A DNA stretch of 8,918 bases, from assembly GCA_050253255.1 (NCBI GenBank), contig JBFWJK010000148.1, positions 1-8,918 on the forward strand, read 5' to 3'. The notes beneath the pieces were generated by a model. The model did no database searches and was not told the origin of the DNA. It saw only the letters and a list, made by a program, of their open reading frames with translations. Position numbers and translations under genes: made by a program. This document shows positions 1-6,614 of this stretch, piece by piece. Positions within the stretch are counted from its first letter, which is position 1; each line of letters opens with the position of its first letter. The stretch is from JACKCP01 sp050253255 (GTDB lineage Bacteria > Desulfobacterota > Desulfobacteria > Desulfobacterales > JACKCP01).

Positions 1-1
1 A

Positions 2-955
2 AAGGCCAAACTTCATGAACACAGGATTGAAAAGCTTCTTGTTGTAGATGCAGGCGGAACTCTGACAGGAATGATAACAATCAAGGATATAGAGAAAATT
101 AAAAAATATCCTTATGCCTGTAAGGATGAAATGGGAAGATTGAGGGTTGGAGCAGCTGTCGGAGTCGGCGGAGATATGATGGGAAGAGTTGAAGTGCTTG
201 TTAATGCCGGTGCCGATGTTTTATGTATTGACACTTCTCACGGCCATTCAAAAAATGTTCTTGATTCAATAAGAAGAATCAAGGATGCATTCCCTTCACA
301 GCAGGTGATTGCCGGGAACGTAGCTACTGCAAAAGGAGCAGAAGCTCTTGTGGAAGCGGGTGTCGATGCTATCAAGATAGGTATTGGCCCGGGTTCCATA
401 TGTACAACAAGAATTGTTGCAGGTGTAGGTGTTCCACAGCTCACAGCCATAATGAACTGCAAGTCTGTTTCAAACAAAACCGGAGTTCCTCTCATTGCTG
501 ACGGTGGTATCAAATATTCCGGAGATGTTATAAAGGCAATAGGGGCCGGAGCTCACTGTGTAATGCTCGGCGGTCTTCTTGCCGGAACTGAAGAAAGCCC
601 CGGAGATACAATTTTATATCAGGGAAGAACCTACAAGGCTTACAGAGGAATGGGTTCGATAGAAGCCATGAAATCCGGAAGCAAGGACAGATACTACCTT
701 GGTGACAAGCAGTCTGACGAAGGTCTTGTACCTGAAGGTATAGTCGGAAGAGTCCCCTACAAGGGAACTATAGCGGAAAATATTCTGCAGCTTGTGGGCG
801 GTGTAAAAGCAGGTATGGGTTATATCGGAGCAAGAACAATTGAAGAGGTCAGGGAAAAGGCAAGATTTGTAAGAATAAGCCCTGCCGGATTGAGAGAAAG
901 TCATGTTCACGATGTTATCATTACCCAGGAAGCACCTAACTACAGAGTTGAATAA
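2..955 (+). CDS. guaB: IMP dehydrogenase, 3' part (5' end outside window)
   Basis: Inosine-5'-monophosphate dehydrogenase oxidises IMP to XMP with NAD+, the committed step of GMP synthesis in the cytoplasm. The reading frame is open from base 2, so the visible 317 codons are the C-terminal two-thirds of a protein usually near 490 residues; the N-terminal barrel strands and first CBS domain lie to the left. The first visible residues (KLHEHRIEKLLVVDAGG) are the end of the second CBS domain, followed by return to the TIM barrel (ACKDEMGRLRVGAAVG). The catalytic loop GIGPGSICTTR has its cysteine at bases 401-403. DGGIKYSGD and YRGMGS form the IMP phosphate site, the flap Arg-Tyr dyad is at 689-694, and the C-terminus SHVHDVIITQEAPNYR is typical of bacterial GuaB. 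A terminator follows, so it probably ends its transcription unit. There is no sign of damage. The identification is secure. Confidence 0.97.
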   Translation, partial: KAKLHEHRIEKLLVVDAGGTLTGMITIKDIEKIKKYPYACKDEMGRLRVGAAVGVGGDMMGRVEVLVNAGADVLCIDTSHGHSKNVLDSIRRIKDAFPSQQVIAGNVATAKGAEALVEAGVDAIKIGIGPGSICTTRIVAGVGVPQLTAIMNCKSVSNKTGVPLIADGGIKYSGDVIKAIGAGAHCVMLGGLLAGTEESPGDTILYQGRTYKAYRGMGSIEAMKSGSKDRYYLGDKQSDEGLVPEGIVGRVPYKGTIAENILQLVGGVKAGMGYIGARTIEEVREKARFVRISPAGLRESHVHDVIITQEAPNYRVE

Positions 956-969
956 ATTGATTTAATTTT

Positions 970-993
970 CTTATCCGCGAAGCTGCGGATAAG
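970..993 (+). other. Perfect 9-bp GC-containing hairpin after guaB
   Basis: CTTATCCGC (970-978) and GCGGATAAG (985-993) are exact reverse complements around a 6-base loop, starting 15 bases after the guaB stop. No T-run follows on the plus strand, so alone it is not a standard intrinsic terminator. It lies 16 bases before a better terminator and may stabilise the mRNA 3' end or assist termination. The structure is seen directly; its role is inferred. Confidence 0.6.
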
Positions 994-1008
994 AATGAAG
1001 CCAGATAA

Positions 1009-1052
1009 AAATCCGGATAAAAATTAAAAATATTTGTCCGGATTTCTTTTTT
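1009..1052 (+). terminator. Intrinsic terminator of guaB
   Basis: AAATCCGGA (1009-1017) pairs perfectly with TCCGGATTT (1037-1045). The stem can extend inward by a G-T wobble and three A-T pairs, leaving an 11-base loop. A T-rich tract follows at once (one C, then six T at 1047-1052). A stem plus U-tract is the classical Rho-independent form, and it sits 54 bases after the guaB stop. The four-base CCGG core is short, so efficiency may be moderate. Confidence 0.8.
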
Positions 1053-1089
1053 GTATATACTGAACTTTTTTTAACGTTCTGATAATCGA

Positions 1090-1148
1090 TTCATATTTTT
1101 AAATTTATAAATTTTTATGAGTAAAGTCAGTGTATTTAAAAATATGAA
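1090..1148. repeat. Perfect 15-bp inverted repeat with 29-base spacer
   Basis: TTCATATTTTTAAAT (1090-1104) is the exact reverse complement of ATTTAAAAATATGAA (1134-1148). A second perfect palindrome, AAATTTATAAATTT (1101-1114), overlaps the left arm, so two alternative folds compete. The arms hold only one G-C pair each, so an RNA hairpin would be weak for its length; a double-stranded protein binding site or an excision scar is also possible. It lies in the stretch where the dnaE promoter is expected. The function is unknown. Confidence 0.6.
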
Positions 1149-1271
1149 ACTCTGCGGACTTTTCAGTTTCAGTTAATATGCGGCTTTAAATGCTGCAGCA
1201 AAGGCCGGGAAACGTTTGTATTATCCAGATGTCCGGCATACCTGAAAATCGATCAGCCTGGGTTTAAATCC

Positions 1272-1279
1272 AAAGGGGT
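1272..1279 (+). promoter_or_regulatory. Ribosome binding site of dnaE
   Basis: AAAGGGGT ends four bases before the ATG at 1284. It resembles AAGGAGGT with one G in place of A, which still allows G-U pairing to the anti-Shine-Dalgarno. It supports the chosen start, which also gives the normal DnaE N-terminus. Confidence 0.7.
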
Positions 1280-1283
1280 AAAA

Positions 1284-4200
1284 ATGTCTGATTTAAAGTT
1301 TACACATCTTCATCTGCATTCACAGTACAGCCTTCTTGACGGAGCCATAAGATTCAAGCAGCTTTTTAAAAAGCTCAAGGAAAATAACATGGACTCGGTT
1401 GCACTGACTGATCACGGCACAATGTTTGGTGTTGTTGAATTCTATGATCTTGCAAAAAAAGAAGGAATTCATCCTGTCATTGGATGTGAGTGTTATGTTG
1501 CAAAAAGAAGCCTGAAAAATAAAACCCCCCAGGATAAGGACTCATCCCATCTTGTTCTTCTTGCCGAGAATAATGAAGGATACCAGAATCTTTGCAAGCT
1601 TGCCTCGATAGCAAAGCTTGAAGGTTTTTACTACAAGCCGAGAATAGATGATGAAGTGCTTGAAAAATATTCAAAAGGACTGATTGCACTTTCTGCGTGC
1701 ATAAAAGGTGAAATCCCCCAGCTGATTTTAAAAAACGATCCTGATGGAGCCAGAAAAAAGGCTTTGTATTACAGTGAACTTTTCGGGAAAAACAATTTTT
1801 TCCTCGAGGTCCAGAAAAACGGACTACGCGAACAGGAAGTTGTAAACAGGGGGCTTGCTGATATTTCAAAAGAGCTTTCAATACCAATGGTTGCAACCAA
1901 TGACTGCCATTACCTTAATAAGGAGGATTCAAGAGCTCATGAAATTCTTCTTTGTATCCAGACAGGTAAGACAATAGATGATCCGACAAGATTCAAATTT
2001 GAAACAAACTCACTTTATGTGAAAACTCCGGAGGAGATGGAACGCGATCTTGGTGAGTATGAAGGCGCAATTGCAAATACCTGGGAAATAGCCCAAAGAT
2101 GTAATGTTGAATTTGATTTCAATACCTATCATTTCCCTGCAATTGAGCTGGAAAAAGGTGAATCCGAAGCTGAAATGTTTGAAAGGGAGGCCCTGGAAGG
2201 ATTTGAAAAAAGGCTTGAGGAGGTAAAAAAAAGAAATCCTGAAGTCAATGAAGAAGAATACAGAAAAAGACTTCGCTATGAAATTGATACAATAAAGAAA
2301 ATGGGTTTTGCAGCCTATTTCATAATAGTTGCAGACTTTATTAGATACAGCAAGAACAGCAATATACCTGTTGGTCCCGGAAGGGGGTCAGCGGCAGGAA
2401 GTATGGTTGCATATTCAATGGGAATAACAGATCTTGATCCTATTGAGCATAATCTGATTTTTGAAAGATTTCTGAATCCTGCAAGAATAAGCATGCCTGA
2501 TATCGACGTTGACTTCTGTATAAACGGAAGAGAAAAAGTTTTTAATTATGTGGTTGAAAAATACGGGAAGGAAAAAGTTTCACAGATAATAACCTACGGA
2601 ACCATGAAATCCAGAGGAGTTTTAAGAGATGTGGGAAGAGCCCTTGGAATTCCTCTCAAGGAAGTTGACCATATTGCAAAACTTATTCCTGACAAACTGG
2701 GGATAAGCCTTGACGAGGCTATTGAGCAGGAGCCTGAAATTATGAATACTGTTGAGGGTAGAGATGACCTCATGGAACTCATAGAAGTCTCAAAAGTTCT
2801 CGAAGGCCTTACAAGACATGCTTCCACCCATGCTGCAGGAGTTGTTATCGGAGACAAGCCTTTGTCGGATTACCTGCCTCTCTATTCAGGCAAGCATGAT
2901 GAAACAATGACTCAGTTTGACATGAAGTATGTTGAAAAAATCGGTCTTGTAAAATTTGACTTTCTCGGTCTGAGAAACCTTACAGTTATTGCAGATGCCC
3001 TGAGACTGATCGAAAAGCAGGGTCTTGTTCCTCCCGATCTTAAAAATCTCGATTTTGAGGACGAAGCAACTTTCAACCTTCTTCAGAGAGGTGACACCAC
3101 AGGGGTTTTCCAGCTTGAAAGTTCAGGAATGAAAGATCTTCTCAAACGACTTAAACCGGGATGCTTCAATGACATAACAGCTCTTGTGGCTCTTTACAGG
3201 CCCGGACCTCTTGAAAGCGGCATGGTAAATGATTTTGTCAAAAGAAAGCATGGCGAAGAAGATATTGTTTATACAATCCCCCAGCTGGAGCCTATTTTAA
3301 AGGAAACTTACGGAGTTATTCTTTATCAGGAACAGGTAATGAAAATTGCAAGTGTTCTTGCAAATTATTCCATGGCTGATGCCGACGGCCTCAGAAAAGC
3401 TATGGGTAAAAAGATAAAATCGATGATGGACGAGCACAGGGCAAAATTTCTTGATGGTGCAAAAGATAACAGCATACCGGCTGACAAGGCAGAGTATATT
3501 TTTGATCTTATGGAAAAATTTGCAGGGTATGGATTCAACAAGTCCCATAGTGCTGCATATGCTCTCATTTCATATCAGACAGCCTATCTCAAGGCACATT
3601 TCCCTGTTGCATTCATGGCGGCTCTTTTAAACAGTGAAATAAACTCCATAGACGGAGTTGTAAAATTTATTGATGAGTGCAAACTTCAGAAAATCGAAAT
3701 ATTAAAACCGAATATAAACACATCAGATACTTACTTTAAGGTTGAGGACAACAAAATCCGCTTCGGCCTTGCTGCTGTAAAGAATGTGGGAGAGTCTGTA
3801 ATCGACCAGATCATCGAGGAAAGAAATAAGAGCGGAGAATTTACGGATATATTCGATTTTTGTGAACGCTGTGATTTAAGGAAAGTTAACAAAAGAGTTC
3901 TTGAGGCTCTCATAAAGTGCGGAGCTTTTGACTGCACAGGCATAAAAAGATCCCAGCTGATTTCTGTGATAGAAGAAGCGGCTGAATATGCCCAGAGAGT
4001 AAAAAAAGACAAGGCAAATCCACAGATGGGTTTTTTCGATTCAGATGAAAGTTTTTCTGCAATGTTTGAAAAACCTGCTGTTCCAGATATTGAGGAATGG
4101 GACGACAAGGAACTTCTTCTTCAGGAAAAGGAAGCTCTTGGTTTCTATATTTCAGGCCATCCGTTAAACTCATACAGAGATGTCATAAAAACATATTCCA

Positions 4201-4805
4201 ATGCAGATTCATCAACTCTTGAAGAACTCAATGACGGTGACATTGTCATTGTGGGAGGAATTATAAGTAAGACCAAGGTAATATATACTAAAAAGAATGA
4301 AAAAATGGCATTTGTTACAATTGAGGATTTTAAAGACTTTATGGAAATTGTCGTTTTTTCTGATCTTTATGCCAGATCTTCAGACTATTTTTATGAAGAC
4401 AGCGTCCTTATGATTGCAGGAAAGGTTCAGAAGAACGAAAAAGGACTGAGTCTTATAGCCAAAGAAATCTATCCTGCAGATATTGCTGAGGAAATGCTCA
4501 GCGGATGCATTTATATAACTTTAGAATCGGTTTTTCATACTCCCGATGATGTTTTGAAGCTTCAGGATATACTGAGAAAATATCCCGGAACAAAAAAGGT
4601 TTATATTGAAGTGTTTACACAGTCCGGTGCCCAGCTTTTAATGGAACTGCCTGATATTTTAAATGTAAATATCACAAGATATCTTATTGAAGAACTCAGG
4701 GACTTTGCAGGCACTGAAAGAATCCTTGTCAAGCCTCTTGACCTCCATGTATTTGCGGATAAGGAAAAAAAGAATGGATTTAAGCCGGGAGTCAGGGCGG
4801 TATAA
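1284..4805 (+). CDS. dnaE: DNA polymerase III subunit alpha (DnaE)
   Basis: Catalytic subunit of the replicative DNA polymerase, acting in the cytoplasm with the clamp, clamp loader and, where present, an epsilon exonuclease. At 1173 residues it is close to E. coli DnaE (1160). Domains in order: PHP domain (about 5-280) with HLHLHSQYSLLDG at 8-20; C-family palm with GPGRGSAAGS (364-373) and catalytic aspartates D406 and D408 in PDIDVDF and D559 in KFDFLG; thumb/fingers with ALYRPGPLESG (637-646) and YGVILYQEQVM (676-686); FNKSHSAAYALISYQTAYLK (751-770); a helix-hairpin-helix region near 830-885; a likely clamp-binding motif QMGFF (914-918); an OB fold (about 986-1065); and a C-terminal tau-binding region. 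The candidate PHP metal ligands H10, H12, D19, H44, E69, H89, C139, D207 and H209 are all present, unlike the degenerate E. coli PHP. The stop TAA shares its last base with the bioF start. It is intact. Confidence 0.98.
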   Translation: MSDLKFTHLHLHSQYSLLDGAIRFKQLFKKLKENNMDSVALTDHGTMFGVVEFYDLAKKEGIHPVIGCECYVAKRSLKNKTPQDKDSSHLVLLAENNEGYQNLCKLASIAKLEGFYYKPRIDDEVLEKYSKGLIALSACIKGEIPQLILKNDPDGARKKALYYSELFGKNNFFLEVQKNGLREQEVVNRGLADISKELSIPMVATNDCHYLNKEDSRAHEILLCIQTGKTIDDPTRFKFETNSLYVKTPEEMERDLGEYEGAIANTWEIAQRCNVEFDFNTYHFPAIELEKGESEAEMFEREALEGFEKRLEEVKKRNPEVNEEEYRKRLRYEIDTIKKMGFAAYFIIVADFIRYSKNSNIPVGPGRGSAAGSMVAYSMGITDLDPIEHNLIFERFLNPARISMPDIDVDFCINGREKVFNYVVEKYGKEKVSQIITYGTMKSRGVLRDVGRALGIPLKEVDHIAKLIPDKLGISLDEAIEQEPEIMNTVEGRDDLMELIEVSKVLEGLTRHASTHAAGVVIGDKPLSDYLPLYSGKHDETMTQFDMKYVEKIGLVKFDFLGLRNLTVIADALRLIEKQGLVPPDLKNLDFEDEATFNLLQRGDTTGVFQLESSGMKDLLKRLKPGCFNDITALVALYRPGPLESGMVNDFVKRKHGEEDIVYTIPQLEPILKETYGVILYQEQVMKIASVLANYSMADADGLRKAMGKKIKSMMDEHRAKFLDGAKDNSIPADKAEYIFDLMEKFAGYGFNKSHSAAYALISYQTAYLKAHFPVAFMAALLNSEINSIDGVVKFIDECKLQKIEILKPNINTSDTYFKVEDNKIRFGLAAVKNVGESVIDQIIEERNKSGEFTDIFDFCERCDLRKVNKRVLEALIKCGAFDCTGIKRSQLISVIEEAAEYAQRVKKDKANPQMGFFDSDESFSAMFEKPAVPDIEEWDDKELLLQEKEALGFYISGHPLNSYRDVIKTYSNADSSTLEELNDGDIVIVGGIISKTKVIYTKKNEKMAFVTIEDFKDFMEIVVFSDLYARSSDYFYEDSVLMIAGKVQKNEKGLSLIAKEIYPADIAEEMLSGCIYITLESVFHTPDDVLKLQDILRKYPGTKKVYIEVFTQSGAQLLMELPDILNVNITRYLIEELRDFAGTERILVKPLDLHVFADKEKKNGFKPGVRAV

Positions 4806-5962
4806 TGGGAAAATTCGACTATTACATAAGAAAAATCGAATCAAGGGAAAATAAAAATCAGAAACGGGTACTCGGTTCCTTCAGGCCATTAAAAAACGGC
4901 AGAATAGAAAAAGATGGAAAAGTTTATCTGAATTTAAGCTCAAACGATTATCTCGGGCTTTCATTCAATGAAAAAATAATTGAAAGGGGCTTTCAATACA
5001 CAAGAAAATACGGATGTGGAACAGGTGCCTCGAGACTTGTCACAGGAAGCCCCGAAATTTTTTCTGAAGTGGAAAATAAAATTGCTGATCTAAAAAAAAA
5101 AGACAGGGCAATTATTCTTAATTCAGGATATCAGGCAAACATTGGAGTTCTTTCCTCTCTTGCATCGAGAAAAAGCATAATATTTTCAGACTGCCTGAAT
5201 CATAACAGTCTTGTAAGAGGGGCTATTCTAAGCGGTGCAGAAAACAAAAGGTTCAGGCATAATGATTTGGCTCATCTGGAAGAGCTGCTGGAAGAAACAA
5301 AAGATAAAAAATATTCGTCAAAAATTATTGTGACTGAATCTGTTTTCAGCATGGACGGAGATATTCCAGACCTTGATCATATTGCAGATCTGAGTGAAAA
5401 ATATGGTTGTATTTTTGTTGTTGATGAGGCTCATGCAACAGGGGTATTTGGTGAAAATTCCATGGGAATCGGAGACAGGGCTGATATTTCCATAGGAACC
5501 TTTGGAAAAGGCGGAGGTTCTTTCGGGGCTTATGTGGCATGTTCTGAAAAAATGTATGAGTATTTTGTGAATTTCTGTGAACCTTTAATTTTTTCAACTT
5601 CACTGACACCTTTTAATATCGGAGCGATTGAGGCATTTCTCGATCTTGTTCCGGATCTCGATGATAAAAGAGCTGAGCTTCTGAGGAATTCATCCATTTT
5701 AAGGAACGGGCTTAAAGATCTTGGTTTTGAGGTGCCTGAGGGGGCTACCCAGATTATTCCGGTAATTGCAGGGAGTGAAAAAAACGCAATTGAGCTTTCC
5801 GGATTTTTAAAGGAAAAGAATATTCTTGCAGTTCCGATAAGGCCGCCGACTGTCCCAGAAAACAAGTCAAGAATAAGGATAAGTCTATGTGCCTCCCACA
5901 GTAAAAACGATATAGAATATATTTTAAGTGTGTTTGATGAATATAAAAAAAGACCGGCCTGA
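4805..5962 (+). CDS. bioF: 8-amino-7-oxononanoate synthase (BioF)
   Basis: PLP-dependent condensation of a pimeloyl thioester with L-alanine to 8-amino-7-oxononanoate (KAPA), releasing CO2; first dedicated ring-assembly step of biotin synthesis. At 385 residues it has the usual length. SSNDYLGL is at 45-52, GCGTGASRLVTG at 70-81, H133 in the segment SDCLNHNSLVRGA stacks on the cofactor in the family, VVDEAHATGVFG (205-216) supplies D207 and H210, and the PLP lysine is K235 in GTFGKGGGSFGA. IRPPTVPENKSRIRISL near the C-terminus carries the substrate carboxylate arginine. The ATG overlaps the dnaE stop by one base (TAATG); AGGGCGG (4794-4800), inside the dnaE end, can act as its ribosome binding site, so translation coupled to dnaE is likely. 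An A10 run encodes K97-K99. It could be confused with 2-amino-3-ketobutyrate CoA ligase, but the biotin neighbours settle it. Confidence 0.96.
   Translation: MGKFDYYIRKIESRENKNQKRVLGSFRPLKNGRIEKDGKVYLNLSSNDYLGLSFNEKIIERGFQYTRKYGCGTGASRLVTGSPEIFSEVENKIADLKKKDRAIILNSGYQANIGVLSSLASRKSIIFSDCLNHNSLVRGAILSGAENKRFRHNDLAHLEELLEETKDKKYSSKIIVTESVFSMDGDIPDLDHIADLSEKYGCIFVVDEAHATGVFGENSMGIGDRADISIGTFGKGGGSFGAYVACSEKMYEYFVNFCEPLIFSTSLTPFNIGAIEAFLDLVPDLDDKRAELLRNSSILRNGLKDLGFEVPEGATQIIPVIAGSEKNAIELSGFLKEKNILAVPIRPPTVPENKSRIRISLCASHSKNDIEYILSVFDEYKKRPA
5092..5101 (+). repeat. A10 homopolymer inside bioF
   Basis: Ten consecutive A residues span the Lys-Lys-Lys codons 97-99 of bioF. Runs of this length are prone to polymerase slippage in replication and transcription; a one-base change would frameshift BioF after about one quarter of its length. 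In this A-rich coding style it may be chance. Confidence 0.7.
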
Positions 5963-6614
5963 ATTCATTCTTCAGCACGGCTGGGGACTTTCCTCATCAT
6001 GCTGGAGAAAATGGGAAAAAAGGCTTGAACAAAGATTTAGAGTAACGCTTCCTGACAGAGGATATTTCGGGGCTGAAAAAAAAGTCAGCAGTTTCAGCAC
6101 CTCAGCAGAAAGAATTCTTGTGTCCCATTCTTTCGGACTTTTTCTTTTTGAAAAAGAACTTTTTGAACAGGCGGATTTTCTTGTAATTATAAGCGGTTTT
6201 ACAAAATTTCATCCTGACGAAGCAAGGGAAGCAAGAAGATCAAGACTTCTTATGAAATTCATGCAGAAAAAACTTTCCTGTGAGCCTGAAAAACTTTTAA
6301 CGGATTTTTACAACGGTCATGATCTGCGAGGAGAGCTCGACTTTAACCCTGATGTATCACTTCTTTTTAAAGACCTTGAAAGGATTGACTGTGAAGCGCC
6401 TGACCTTGAATCAATAAAAAAAATAAAAAATGTTTTAATTGTTCATGGGAAAAAAGATATGGTAGTCCCTTTTTCTAGGGGAGTTTATCTCAAAAACATT
6501 ATTTCGGGTTCAACACTGGTTGAGTTTGAAGATGGAGACCATGCTCTTCCCTTTGTTTACGAAGATGAAATAATAGAAAAAATCATTGATTTTTCAGGTT
6601 TTGAATACAGATGA
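5937..6614 (+). CDS. BioH/BioG-type pimeloyl-ACP methyl ester esterase (alpha/beta hydrolase)
   Basis: Predicted to remove the methyl group from pimeloyl-ACP methyl ester, ending the BioC-initiated cycle so that BioF can use the product. From the ATG at 5937 it has 225 residues, between BioG (around 215) and E. coli BioH (256). The fold is visible: oxyanion-hole HGWG (15-18), nucleophile elbow SHSFG with S65, a charged helical cap (about 90-150), acid D174 in VHGKKDMVVP, and H202 in GDHALPF. The elbow has Ser where GxSxG has its first Gly. The start is uncertain: GTG 5928 and TTG 5934 are in frame and no clear Shine-Dalgarno precedes any of them, but all overlap the bioF end, by 26 bases for the ATG. 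The stop overlaps bioC by ATGA. Assignment to esterase function rests on the triad and on position between bioF and bioC; it does not closely match BioH or BioG as I remember them, so no symbol is given. Confidence 0.82.
   Translation: MNIKKDRPEFILQHGWGLSSSCWRKWEKRLEQRFRVTLPDRGYFGAEKKVSSFSTSAERILVSHSFGLFLFEKELFEQADFLVIISGFTKFHPDEAREARRSRLLMKFMQKKLSCEPEKLLTDFYNGHDLRGELDFNPDVSLLFKDLERIDCEAPDLESIKKIKNVLIVHGKKDMVVPFSRGVYLKNIISGSTLVEFEDGDHALPFVYEDEIIEKIIDFSGFEYR

Larger units (their letters stand above)
1053..1283 (+). other. Non-coding leader upstream of dnaE
   Basis: About 230 bases without a credible gene separate the guaB terminator from dnaE. The left half is very AT-rich and holds the inverted repeat at 1090-1148. 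The right half is more GC-rich, with a 10-bp palindrome TGCTGCAGCA (1191-1200) that can sit inside a bulged stem formed by CGGC (1181-1184) and GCCG (1204-1207), and an 8-bp palindrome AAACGTTT (1210-1217). The promoter for dnaE must lie here if the guaB terminator works. GATAAT (1081-1086) matches a sigma70 -10 box in five of six bases, but no good -35 hexamer lies at the right spacing. No BirA-type operator (TTGTAAACC and its complement) and no riboswitch I can recognise is present. A 25-codon open frame (1190-1267) lacks a ribosome binding site. Confidence 0.55.

Noticed and set aside
1051..1086. Candidate sigma70 promoter (TTGTAT or CTGAAC with GATAAT)
   Set aside because: The -10 match is good but TTGTAT is 24 bases away and CTGAAC only matches three of six at a 15-base spacing; not reliable enough to annotate.
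1117..1176. 19-codon ATG reading frame in the dnaE leader
   Set aside because: No ribosome binding site, very AT-rich, and it overlaps the right arm of the inverted repeat; such frames are expected by chance.
1190..1267. 25-codon ATG reading frame just before dnaE
   Set aside because: No Shine-Dalgarno sequence and no recognisable peptide pattern such as a run of one amino acid; kept only as part of the leader finding.
1477..1896. 139-codon minus-strand frame opposite dnaE
   Set aside because: It lies inside the conserved PHP coding region of dnaE, has a composition expected of a reverse-strand shadow and no recognisable domain.
3731..4108. 125-codon minus-strand frame opposite dnaE
   Set aside because: Serine/leucine-rich reverse translation of dnaE codons; no ribosome binding site or domain.
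5530..5865. 111-codon minus-strand frame opposite bioF
   Set aside because: Fully within the intact bioF gene on the other strand; no supporting motif.
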